Source: Darwinimomas sp963643215
GTDB taxonomy: Bacteria > Bacillota > Clostridia > Lachnospirales > Lachnospiraceae
Length of the DNA stretch: 15,393 nt
Direction: 5' to 3'
NCBI GenBank assembly: GCA_963643215.1
Contig: CAVIJY010000044.1
Location: forward strand, 1-15,393
Below the pieces are notes generated by a model, which was not told the origin of the DNA, made no database searches, and saw nothing but the letters and a program-made list of their open reading frames with translations. A program made the position numbers and the translations under genes. Every line of letters starts with the position of its first letter. The first letter of the stretch is position 1. Of the stretch, positions 1 through 7,645 are shown in pieces.

Positions 1-51
1 AGCACGCGGCTGTTAACCGCGGTGTCGTAGGTTCAAGTCCTACTTGGGGAG
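1..51 (+). tRNA. tRNA-Asn (GUU), 5' part missing
   Basis: This is the 3' portion of a tRNA gene cut by the window start. The anticodon stem CGCGG (5-9) pairs with CCGCG (17-21) around the loop CTGTTAA (10-16), giving anticodon GTT at 12-14, which reads asparagine codons. A five-base variable loop (22-26) follows. The T stem GTAGG (27-31) pairs with CCTAC (39-43) around the loop TTCAAGT. The 3' acceptor strand is 44-50 with discriminator G at 51. The next bases are CTG, so CCA is not encoded and must be added enzymatically. The D arm and 5' acceptor strand lie outside the window. Confidence 0.93.
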
Positions 52-59
52 CTGGTCAG

Positions 60-101
60 AAACAGAAGGAAGCATAAGTCTATGTTTCCTTCTGTTTTTT
101 T
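60..101 (+). terminator. Rho-independent terminator of the tRNA transcript
   Basis: AACAGAAGGAA (61-71) pairs with TTCCTTCTGTT. The stem continues through a G-T pair and CATA/TATG (73-76 with 81-84) around the loop AGTC, and is followed by a run of seven T. It begins nine bases after the tRNA, so it ends the tRNA transcript. Confidence 0.9.
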
Positions 102-148
102 ACGCGAATATCGCGATAGTAATGAAAATTAGTAAAGAAAGGTAAAAA

Positions 149-2533
149 TTGAAGAGAGTCTGGATATTTCTGTTTGCCGGAGTCGCGCTTGGAGAGCTGA
201 TCGGCAGATATCAGGATGGACTCGTATATACACTGCTTCTGGCTGCGGCAGTTATGTCGGCGGCAGCTTTTCTTGTGCATGTCAGGAAGACAGCGCATGC
301 ACATCTTGCTTCATTTCTTGTTGTTTTTCTTGTATGTATCACAATCGGCAATATCAGGATCGTGACGGAGCGATCCATTTATGAGTATCATGATGCAAAA
401 ACGCCCATGCCGCTCATTCGAAGATTTCTGACGCAAACTGATACGCTTGATGAGCTTTCTTTATCAAAGAGCTGCAGCTGGACATGCAGGATAGAAGGTA
501 TCGTGCCGAGAAAATCAGGATTTCTTGTGAGATCAGGACAGGTAAATATATACTGCGATGATGCATCAGAGCTGAAGATAGGGAATACCGCAGAGTTTTC
601 TGGCCAGATGTCAAGGATCACCGGACCGAGAAATCCGGGAGAATGGGACTATGCTGCATCCGCCATGGCCTCGGGCGTGACACACAGGCTTTATGCGCGC
701 AGCTGTACGATAACAAATGCCGACACAGCTTTCTTCGGGCAAAAAATGTATGAAATCAGGACAGCACTGCTGAATCGCATCAGCAGCAACTTTCAGGGAG
801 CGGGTACCGAAAATGATATAGCCTTTTTACGAGCCGCTTTGCTGGGAGATAAGAGCATGATGAGTGATGAGCTTTATGAAATGTATAAAAGCAACGGCAT
901 CGCACACCTGCTGGCTATCTCAGGTCTTCATGTTTCAATCATAGGCATGAGCGTCTACAGGAGTCTGAGCAGGCTGATAAAAAAGCTGTTCAAGTCGTTC
1001 TTTATGAGCCGCTATACCATTGAGGAGCTGTCTGAGCTGGGACAGAGCGAGCCCTTTCTGATTCCGGAAATGGCGGCCGGTGTGTGCTCTATGGGCTTTC
1101 TGGTGGTTTACAGCATACTTACGGGATCCTCCGTAAGCACGGTTCGCGCGGTATTTATGATGGTTATGGTATTTCTGGCGGCCGCCGGCAACCGTACATA
1201 TGATTTACTGAATGCGGCGGCGTTGGCGGGACTTTGCATCATACTTCGAAGACCGTTTGAGCTGTTCAATTGCAGCTTTCTGCTTTCCTTCGGAGCGGTA
1301 GCGGCAATAGGCGGGCCTGCGTCATATATCTCAATGAGACTGCAGGTGCGCAGCTATATATTGAATTCTGTAATCACCAGCCTTTGCATACAGGCGGTCA
1401 CACTTCCCATAGCAAGCGCGTACTTCTTTGAAATTTCCACATACGGTCTGCTTCTGAATCTCATAGTGATACCGCTGATGACATATGTGATATGGTCCGG
1501 GCTCGCGGCTATGCTGATTCCCGCCGCGGGAGGTGCGGCTCATTATCTCCTGAGTTTTTTCGAATGGCTGTGCGCCATGGCGGCAAAGCTGCCGTATAAA
1601 ACCATACTGCTCGGACGCCCCGCTGTTCTGGCAGCTGCGCTCCTGGCCTGGGCTACGCCATTTAAGAAGTCAGACAGCATCACCTTCCTTGATGTGGGAC
1701 AGGGCGACGGCATATATATGTATCTGGAGGGAGAACATATTCTGGTAGACGGAGGCAGTACCTCATCAAAATCATTGGGGGAGTATACTCTGGAGCCTTT
1801 TTTGAAAAGCTCCAGGGTGAGCAGTCTTGACCGTGTATTTGTGACACATGCGGACAGCGATCACATAAGCGGGATAAGATATCTGCTGACGCAGAGCAGC
1901 ATAGACATAAAAAGACTTTATCTTCCGGTACAGGCTATGCAAAATCCATCGTATGAGGAACTGATTCGGGAAGCATCGGACGCGGGAGCCGAGCTGATCT
2001 TTCTAAAGCAGGGAGATGTGCTTTTGCCGGGACGGGAGGCCGAAGGCAAAGAGGAAGGAACCGTTGAAGACAGGAACACCGGCCATGATGCGAAGCCCTC
2101 ATGCAGCATCACATGTCTGTGGCCAAGAGCGGATTTCAAGACAGATGATGTAAATGATGAGAGCCTGGTGTTGCTTGTGCAGACGGGAACATTCAGCGCA
2201 TATCTTGCCGGAGACGCCGGAGCTGAGGTTGAAGCGGAGATTCTCAGAGAAGAATCGGATTTATTCGGATCCGGCAAGCAGACGTATGTTCTTAAATGCG
2301 GTCATCATGGCTCCAGAACTTCAAGCTCATATGCACTGATAGAAGCAATGAAGCCGCGATGGGCAGTGCTTTCATACAAGAAGGGCAACTCATACGGACA
2401 CCCGCATCAGGAGGTCACGGACCGGCTCGATGAACTGGGAGTTAAAACGGTTCATACCTCGCAAAGCGGAGCGATAACTTATCTGATTCCGGGCAACAAT
2501 GTGGTATTTTGTACATTTCTGGAATCGAAATAG
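149..2533 (+). CDS. comEC: ComEC/Rec2 competence DNA-uptake channel
   Basis: ComEC forms the inner-membrane channel through which single-stranded DNA enters during natural transformation. The 794-residue product has the full family layout. Hydrophobic segments lie at about 3-45 and 52-70. An N-terminal soluble (OB-like) region spans about 110-190 and contains NPGEWDY. The polytopic Competence domain covers about 225-500, with the signature HLLAISGLH at 253-261. A C-terminal metallo-beta-lactamase-like domain starts at FLDVGQGDG (513-521) and carries THADSDH (566-572), GDA (688-690) and GHHGS (718-722), so the metal-binding residues of the proposed nuclease look intact. The start is TTG at 149, behind a purine-rich AAAGAAAGG (134-142); no ATG fits the N terminus. 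A short inverted repeat CGCGA-ATA-TCGCG (103-115) lies between the tRNA terminator and the gene, and no convincing promoter is visible. comEA and comEB are not next to it. The function is clear, but whether the strain is competent cannot be told from here. Confidence 0.96.
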   Translation: MKRVWIFLFAGVALGELIGRYQDGLVYTLLLAAAVMSAAAFLVHVRKTAHAHLASFLVVFLVCITIGNIRIVTERSIYEYHDAKTPMPLIRRFLTQTDTLDELSLSKSCSWTCRIEGIVPRKSGFLVRSGQVNIYCDDASELKIGNTAEFSGQMSRITGPRNPGEWDYAASAMASGVTHRLYARSCTITNADTAFFGQKMYEIRTALLNRISSNFQGAGTENDIAFLRAALLGDKSMMSDELYEMYKSNGIAHLLAISGLHVSIIGMSVYRSLSRLIKKLFKSFFMSRYTIEELSELGQSEPFLIPEMAAGVCSMGFLVVYSILTGSSVSTVRAVFMMVMVFLAAAGNRTYDLLNAAALAGLCIILRRPFELFNCSFLLSFGAVAAIGGPASYISMRLQVRSYILNSVITSLCIQAVTLPIASAYFFEISTYGLLLNLIVIPLMTYVIWSGLAAMLIPAAGGAAHYLLSFFEWLCAMAAKLPYKTILLGRPAVLAAALLAWATPFKKSDSITFLDVGQGDGIYMYLEGEHILVDGGSTSSKSLGEYTLEPFLKSSRVSSLDRVFVTHADSDHISGIRYLLTQSSIDIKRLYLPVQAMQNPSYEELIREASDAGAELIFLKQGDVLLPGREAEGKEEGTVEDRNTGHDAKPSCSITCLWPRADFKTDDVNDESLVLLVQTGTFSAYLAGDAGAEVEAEILREESDLFGSGKQTYVLKCGHHGSRTSSSYALIEAMKPRWAVLSYKKGNSYGHPHQEVTDRLDELGVKTVHTSQSGAITYLIPGNNVVFCTFLESK

Positions 2534-2545
2534 CGTCTTTATGAT

Positions 2546-2597
2546 TCAAATTGACTGGCGATTTGAAGTGTTATTTAAATAACGGATGGTATATACT
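2546..2597 (+). promoter_or_regulatory. Possible promoter and palindrome ahead of the GGDEF gene
   Basis: TTGACT (2551-2556) stands 17 bases before TTTAAA (2574-2579), a fair -35/-10 pair. A second -10-like stretch, TGGTATATACT, lies at 2587-2597. A perfect 14-bp palindrome GTTATTTAAATAAC (2570-2583) overlaps the first -10. TCAAAT (2546-2551) can also pair with ATTTGA (2561-2566) around the -35. The palindrome is seen directly; promoter activity is inferred. Confidence 0.4.
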
Positions 2598-2651
2598 GTC
2601 CTGTGGATAGGATATGAATGATAGAACATATCACAAAAACAGGCGGGTATT

Positions 2652-3803
2652 ATGCTGGTATCGTATACTGCGGTCTGCTTTCTCTGCACAGTGACTATGT
2701 GTGTTCTGGCACAGCTGGTATGGGAAAATGACAGACTTGATGATAAAACAAAACGCATATTTTACGGAACATATCTTGTGGTTGTCCTGTCAGGCATAGG
2801 CGACTGGGGAGGTATGTTCTTTAACGGCACTCCTGACAGCACGCGGGGTATTCACACATTCCTGAAGCTGATGGACTATATCATAACTCCTATGACGGGA
2901 ATCTGCTTTGCACGGCAGGTCGCGCAGCCGAACAGATCATATAAAGCAGTAAATGCCGTCGTAGCCTTCAACATAGCTTTTCAGCTGATATCGGTTCTGA
3001 ACGGATGGGTGTTCTACCTTGACAGCGATAATGTTTACCGGCGAGGCGGGCTCTACTGGATATATATAGTGATCTATACATATACAAGCCTGTTCGGCTA
3101 TATGGAATTTATAAGGCACGGAAAAAGATTCAGAAGACGCAATACCGGATCACTGACGATGACGCTGCTCATGGTGGCGTCAGGAGCGGTGATGCAGACA
3201 TGCATGGACGGCGTGAGAATCATATATCTGGGCATGACGATGTGCTCCGTACTATTGTATATATATCTTGCCGAGTTCAACCAGATAGAGATGGATGACG
3301 AGCTTGATATAAAGCAGCGCATGATAGAAAGAGACGCGATGACAGGCGTTTTCAGCCGCCATGCTTACAACGAGGCTCTGGATGAATACAGCAGAAGCGG
3401 CGCGCCGGAGAAGCTTGCGGTGTTTGTAAGCGATATCAACGGGCTGAAGGATATCAATGACAGGCTGGGGCATTCTGCCGGAGATGAGGTGATACGGGCG
3501 GTGGCTTCGTGCCTGAGTGAGTCATTTAAGGATACCGGAAGATGCTTCAGAACCGGCGGCGATGAATTTGTGGTATTTGCCCAGATCACCGGCGAGCAGG
3601 CAGAGGTTGCCGCCGCAGGGATAAAAAGGAAGCTGGGCGGGTGGCACGGAATACTGGCCGACAAAGCATATGTGTCGATAGGATATGTTGTGGCGCAGGA
3701 TCATCCCGGAGTTGATGTGCAGTCATTGACATCAATTGCCGACAGGCTCATGTATGAGGACAAGATAGAATATTACAGGAGTACAGGGAAACAGCCAAGA
3801 TAG
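2652..3803 (+). CDS. Membrane-bound GGDEF diguanylate cyclase
   Basis: This protein is predicted to make cyclic di-GMP from two GTP. The 383 residues split into two halves. Residues 1-210 are hydrophobic, with about six or seven membrane segments (roughly 3-23, 36-58, 73-90, 100-123, 133-152, 168-185 and 188-208), and form a probable sensor module that I do not recognise as a named domain. A short linker (about 212-226) leads into a GGDEF domain from about 227 to 375. The active-site motif is exactly GGDEF at 302-306, and DINGLKDIND (261-270) supplies the nucleotide and metal-binding aspartate. The I-site positions before GGDEF read KDTG rather than RxxD, so canonical product inhibition is not expected. 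There is no EAL or HD-GYP domain. The start ATG has AGGCGGG (2641-2647) four bases upstream. The gene stands alone between comEC and the structured region before the glutamine synthetase. The signal it senses is unknown. Confidence 0.9.
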   Translation: MLVSYTAVCFLCTVTMCVLAQLVWENDRLDDKTKRIFYGTYLVVVLSGIGDWGGMFFNGTPDSTRGIHTFLKLMDYIITPMTGICFARQVAQPNRSYKAVNAVVAFNIAFQLISVLNGWVFYLDSDNVYRRGGLYWIYIVIYTYTSLFGYMEFIRHGKRFRRRNTGSLTMTLLMVASGAVMQTCMDGVRIIYLGMTMCSVLLYIYLAEFNQIEMDDELDIKQRMIERDAMTGVFSRHAYNEALDEYSRSGAPEKLAVFVSDINGLKDINDRLGHSAGDEVIRAVASCLSESFKDTGRCFRTGGDEFVVFAQITGEQAEVAAAGIKRKLGGWHGILADKAYVSIGYVVAQDHPGVDVQSLTSIADRLMYEDKIEYYRSTGKQPR

Positions 3804-3980
3804 CCTGTTTCGTGCTTCGCACTCCCACAATCCGGTCTCAATTCGGATTCTCGTGGGGCTTTTGCCCCACTTCATCCTCATTGAGAGGCGTGACTCTGTC
3901 TCCCACCGACATGTCCCTAAAGGGACTTGCTGCGCGTCGCGGCATGTCGTGGGAGATGAGTTTTGACACTGTAACCAAAA
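3804..3980. other. Hairpin-rich intergenic element of unknown function
   Basis: No credible gene lies between the GGDEF stop and the glutamine synthetase start (319 bases). This first part is packed with inverted repeats: GTGC/GCAC (3812-3822); CCCACAATCCG (3824-3834) with CGGATT (3844-3849) plus GTGGG (3853-3857); GTGGGGC/GCCCCAC (3853-3859, 3864-3870); TCTCAAT (3836-3842) with ATTGAGA (3880-3886); and TCTCCCAC plus GACATG (3899-3913) with CATGTC plus GTGGGAGA (3943-3956), which encloses GTCCC/GGGAC (3913-3926). The last stem is 14 bp with one bulged C. Two of these pairings compete for the same GTGGG strand. It could be a structured RNA, a dispersed intergenic repeat, or the untranslated tail of the GGDEF transcript; I recognise no named class. 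Confidence 0.6.
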
Positions 3981-4017
3981 CTTTTGTCTTGACAAAAGGA
4001 GCCTGTGGATTTATAGT
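3981..4017 (+). promoter_or_regulatory. Near-consensus sigma-A promoter within a palindrome, upstream of glnN
   Basis: TTGACA (3989-3994), a 17-base spacer and TATAGT (4012-4017) make a near-ideal housekeeping promoter facing glnN. The -35 box lies in the inverted repeat CTTTTGTC-TT-GACAAAAG (3981-3998), which could be an operator or an RNA hairpin. A transcript would start near 4024 and meet the terminator at 4041-4070 within about 50 nt. The elements are visible; their activity is inferred. Confidence 0.6.
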
Positions 4018-4040
4018 CCTATCCATATTCGAAAGCGAAG

Positions 4041-4070
4041 GTGCTTTGGCGATAGCCAAGGCGCCTTTTT
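4041..4070 (+). terminator. Intrinsic terminator between the GGDEF gene and glnN
   Basis: GGTGCTTTGGC (4040-4050) pairs over 11 positions, including two G-U pairs, with GCCAAGGCGCC (4055-4065) around the loop GATA, and is followed by five T. It may end the GGDEF transcript. Because a promoter lies only about 25 bases upstream, it could also act as an attenuator in the glnN leader. Confidence 0.8.
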
Positions 4071-4122
4071 CACTTTAATTCAATATATGCAGCGGGATGC
4101 CGACTGCAGGGAGGAGACGAGG

Positions 4123-6219
4123 ATGAGTACTATACCTGAACTGTACGGAAGCCTGGTTTTTACCGACAAGGTGATGAGAGACAAGCTGCCGCACGACATC
4201 TACAAGGCACTGAAGAAAACAATTGATGACGGTGCGCATCTCGAGCTGGATGTAGCCAATGCAGTGGCTATCGCCATGAAGGAATGGGCTGTGGACAACG
4301 GAGCAACCCACTTCACACACTGGTTCCAGCCGATGACAGGTTATACGGCAGAAAAGCATGACAGCTTTATCTCTCCTGTAGGCAACGGCGAGGTGATCAT
4401 GGAGTTCTCGGGCAAGGAGCTCGTAAAGGGTGAGCCCGATGCTTCAAGCTTTCCCTCAGGCGGTCTGAGAGCGACATTTGAGGCAAGAGGATATACCGCA
4501 TGGGATCCCACATCGCCGGCATTTATCAAGGACGGAACACTTTATATCCCGACAGCATTTTGCTCATATTCAGGAGAGGCACTGGATAAAAAGACACCGC
4601 TGCTTCGCTCCATGCAGGCGCTGTCGAAGTCGGCAGTCAGACTGCTGCATCTGATAGGCGAGACAGATGTGAAGTCAGTCACTACAACTGTCGGATGCGA
4701 GCAGGAGTACTTTCTGATCGATAAGGAGGACTATAAGCTTAGAAAGGATCTGATCTTCACAGGAAGGACTCTTCTGGGTGCAATGCCTCCGAAGGGTCAG
4801 GAGATGGAGGATCACTATTTCGGCGCACTCAAGCCCCGTGTGGCGGCATATATGCACGATCTGGATGTAGAGCTGTGGAAGCTTGGAGTTCCGGCCAAGA
4901 CGAAGCACAACGAGGTTGCACCGGCACAGCACGAGCTGGCTCCGGTATACGATACAACTAATGTTGCGGCAGATCATAATCAGCTGACCATGGAGGTAAT
5001 GAAGAAGATCGCGGACAGACACGGTCTGGTATGCCTGCTTCATGAGAAGCCGTTTGACGGGATAAACGGCTCGGGCAAGCACAACAACTGGTCCATGAGT
5101 ACAGATACGGGAATCAATCTGCTCAATCCGGGCAAGACGCCTGCAGAGAATACAAATTTCCTCATAGCTCTGGCAGCTATCATCAAAGCCGTCGACGAGT
5201 ATGCCGACCTTCTCAGACTGTCAGTAGCAAGCGCGGGAAATGATCACAGGCTCGGAGCCAATGAGGCGCCGCCGGCTATAATCTCCATATTCCTGGGCGA
5301 TGAGCTGATGAAGGTTCTCGAGTCCATAAAAAATGATACATTCCTTGTATCCAACGGCGGCAGGGAGATGGATATCGGCGCAACCGTGCTTCCTCACTTC
5401 ACGCAGGACAATACAGACAGAAACAGGACATCACCCTTTGCCTTTACGGGCAACAAGTTTGAGTTCAGAAGCCTTGGTTCCTCCATCTCGGTTTCGGGAC
5501 CGAATGTCACACTGAATACCGCTGTCGCAGAGGCATTTGACCAGTTCTATGATATCCTCAAGGATGTTCCGGCAGATCAGATGGATGATGCAATCCATAA
5601 GCTTGTGAAGAATACCGTGATCGCGCATGAGAGAATCCTCTTCAACGGAAACGGATATTCACAGGAATGGGTAGAGGAGGCGGAGAGACGAGGCCTTTAC
5701 AACCTGAAATCCACGCCTGACGCTCTTCCGGCATACATCGCCGAGAAGAATATGGAGCTGTTTGAGAAGCACGGCGTATATACGGAGACAGAGATTCGCT
5801 CCAGATATGAGGTGAAGCTGGAGAAATACTCCAAGACGATTCATATCGAGGCGCTTACGATGCTTGATATGATCACGCATCAGTTCGCACCGGCTGTGAT
5901 GAAGTATATGGACACGGTATCCGGATCCATCATACAGAAAAAGCAGGCTGATGCGGAGCTTGCAAGCACGGCTCAGCTGAAGCTGCTGAAGACTCTGTCT
6001 GCGGGATATGACAAGCTGGCAGAGCTTTCGGATAAGCTGACGGAGGATGTTGAGAAAACAGAGAAGATCGCTGATTCCCTGACTCAGGCAAAGCAGTATC
6101 ATGAGGTGGTTCTGACAGATATGTCAGAGCTCAGAAAGGCGGCAGATGCTCTGGAGACTCTGATTCCGTCCGATATACTTCCTTATCCGACATATGAGGA
6201 TATTCTGTTTTATGTTTGA
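4123..6219 (+). CDS. glnN: Glutamine synthetase, type III
   Basis: This enzyme joins ammonia and glutamate to glutamine using ATP, the entry step of nitrogen assimilation in the cytoplasm. The product is 698 residues, typical of the large type III (GlnN) class and far longer than type I enzymes (about 450). An N-terminal GSIII-specific region occupies about 1-190. The catalytic core follows: CEQEYFLID (192-200) with metal-binding glutamates, NEVAPAQHELAPVY (263-276), and the ATP/active-site segment GINGSGKHNNWSM (313-325). A helical C-terminal tail rich in Lys and Glu (about 580-680) is also usual for the class. The start ATG at 4123 is chosen because AGGGAGGAG (4108-4116) lies six bases upstream; an in-frame ATG 12 codons earlier (4087) has no such site. 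No PII or amtB gene is adjacent. Expression may be controlled by the promoter and terminator just upstream. No T-tract terminator follows; a GCTGCC/GGCAGC hairpin (6336-6350) lies in the gap before dapL. Confidence 0.96.
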   Translation: MSTIPELYGSLVFTDKVMRDKLPHDIYKALKKTIDDGAHLELDVANAVAIAMKEWAVDNGATHFTHWFQPMTGYTAEKHDSFISPVGNGEVIMEFSGKELVKGEPDASSFPSGGLRATFEARGYTAWDPTSPAFIKDGTLYIPTAFCSYSGEALDKKTPLLRSMQALSKSAVRLLHLIGETDVKSVTTTVGCEQEYFLIDKEDYKLRKDLIFTGRTLLGAMPPKGQEMEDHYFGALKPRVAAYMHDLDVELWKLGVPAKTKHNEVAPAQHELAPVYDTTNVAADHNQLTMEVMKKIADRHGLVCLLHEKPFDGINGSGKHNNWSMSTDTGINLLNPGKTPAENTNFLIALAAIIKAVDEYADLLRLSVASAGNDHRLGANEAPPAIISIFLGDELMKVLESIKNDTFLVSNGGREMDIGATVLPHFTQDNTDRNRTSPFAFTGNKFEFRSLGSSISVSGPNVTLNTAVAEAFDQFYDILKDVPADQMDDAIHKLVKNTVIAHERILFNGNGYSQEWVEEAERRGLYNLKSTPDALPAYIAEKNMELFEKHGVYTETEIRSRYEVKLEKYSKTIHIEALTMLDMITHQFAPAVMKYMDTVSGSIIQKKQADAELASTAQLKLLKTLSAGYDKLAELSDKLTEDVEKTEKIADSLTQAKQYHEVVLTDMSELRKAADALETLIPSDILPYPTYEDILFYV

Positions 6220-6367
6220 TTCAGCAGAGATATAGATACTTAAAGTCAGGCTGTGTAAATGCGGCCGGGTCGGGTATGATAACTGCCGGGCACCGGACGC
6301 GGACATGGCCTGATTTTGCGGCTTATATATCAAAAGCTGCCTCCGGCAGCGTCAAATGAGGTGAAAA

Positions 6368-7582
6368 ATGGTTACATTGAATCAGGATTATCTGAAGCTT
6401 CGCGGAAGCTACCTGTTCTCTGAGATAGCAAAGAGAGTCGCCGCCTACAGTGCTCAGCATCCGGACAGGAAGATCATACGTCTGGGAATAGGCGATGTCA
6501 CGCGCCCGCTGACACCCTCCGTCATCTCGGCTCTACACAAGGCAGTGGACGAGATGGCTCATGAGGAGACATTCAGAGGATACGCACCCGATCTGGGATA
6601 TGATTTTCTCAGAAACGCCATCGCGGAGAATGATTATCAGAAGAATGGATGCGATATCCGTCCGGATGAAATCTTTGTATCCGACGGAGCAAAGAGCGAC
6701 TCGGGCAATATTCAGGAGATATTCGGCGCAGACTGCACGGTGGCGGTATGCGATCCCGTATACCCGGTATATGTCGACACAAATGTCATGAGCGGCCGGG
6801 CAGGAAACTATGATGAAACAAACGGACTCTGGGACAAGATCATCTACATGCCGTGTGTAGCATCCAACGGATTTGCTCCCGAGCTTCCGAAGGAGATACC
6901 GGATCTTATATATCTGTGCTTCCCGAACAATCCGACCGGCGCGACCGTGACAAAGGATGTGCTGCAGACATGGGTTGACTTTGCCAACAGACACGGAAGC
7001 GTGATCATCTACGACGCGGCTTATGAGGCCTATATATCAGAGACAGGCATCCCGCATTCAATCTACGAGTGCGAGGGAGCGCGCACATGCGCCATCGAGC
7101 TGCGCTCGTTCTCAAAGAACGCAGGATTCACCGGACTGCGTCTTGGCTTCACGGTCATACCGAAGGATCTGATCCGCGAGGGCGTGCAGGTTCACTCACT
7201 CTGGGCAAGAAGACACGGGACAAAGTACAACGGAGCGCCGTATATCGTACAGAGAGCCGGAGAGGCGATCTATACTCCGCAGGGACAGGCAGAGGTGCGT
7301 GAGCTTGTGGGATACTATATGACCAATGCGGCATATATCATGTCGGGTCTTAAGCAGGCCGGATATACGGTATCCGGAGGTGTAAACGCTCCTTATATCT
7401 GGCTTAAAACACCTGACGGTATGGGCAGCTGGGAGTTCTTTGACCATCTGCTTTCGACAGCGGGGGTTGTCGGAACGCCGGGCGCAGGCTTCGGCCCCAG
7501 CGGTGAGGGATATTTCAGATTGACGGCATTCGGAGCGCATGAGGCTACAAAAGAGGCCATAGAGCGTATAAAGAATATGTGA
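6368..7582 (+). CDS. dapL: LL-diaminopimelate aminotransferase
   Basis: DapL converts tetrahydrodipicolinate, with glutamate as amino donor, directly to LL-diaminopimelate, bypassing the acyl-blocked DAP routes. The 404-residue protein is a fold-type I PLP enzyme of the DapL family length. FPNNPTGA (185-192) and YDAAYEAY (215-222) provide cofactor contacts. SFSK places the Schiff-base lysine at 250, followed by NAGFTGLRLG. The N terminus LNQDYLKLRGSYLFSEIAKR is characteristic of the family. GAGGTG (6358-6363) precedes the ATG by four bases. dapF, the next enzyme of the pathway, follows 63 bases downstream, supporting the assignment over a general aspartate aminotransferase. The 148-base gap after glnN has a weak TATGAT (6275-6280) without a good -35, so promoter placement is uncertain. 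Confidence 0.96.
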   Translation: MVTLNQDYLKLRGSYLFSEIAKRVAAYSAQHPDRKIIRLGIGDVTRPLTPSVISALHKAVDEMAHEETFRGYAPDLGYDFLRNAIAENDYQKNGCDIRPDEIFVSDGAKSDSGNIQEIFGADCTVAVCDPVYPVYVDTNVMSGRAGNYDETNGLWDKIIYMPCVASNGFAPELPKEIPDLIYLCFPNNPTGATVTKDVLQTWVDFANRHGSVIIYDAAYEAYISETGIPHSIYECEGARTCAIELRSFSKNAGFTGLRLGFTVIPKDLIREGVQVHSLWARRHGTKYNGAPYIVQRAGEAIYTPQGQAEVRELVGYYMTNAAYIMSGLKQAGYTVSGGVNAPYIWLKTPDGMGSWEFFDHLLSTAGVVGTPGAGFGPSGEGYFRLTAFGAHEATKEAIERIKNM

Positions 7583-7645
7583 GCGGGCAGACTCTGAACA
7601 GCGCTTTGTGCTGAGGTCTTCAGCGCGAGGATATGGAGGTTTATG

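Noticed and set aside
3812..4078. 88-codon plus-strand ORF (and overlapping minus-strand ORFs) in the gap before glnN
   Set aside because: No ribosome binding site, the frame runs through several perfect hairpins and the terminator, and the peptide is low in recognisable features. It is better explained as structured non-coding DNA.
4087..4122. Upstream ATG of glnN
   Set aside because: It has no Shine-Dalgarno sequence, while AGGGAGGAG sits six bases before ATG 4123 and the protein then has the family N terminus.
6336..6350. GCTGCC/GGCAGC hairpin before dapL considered as a glnN terminator
   Set aside because: It has a three-base loop and no T run follows; it may be a weak stem only.
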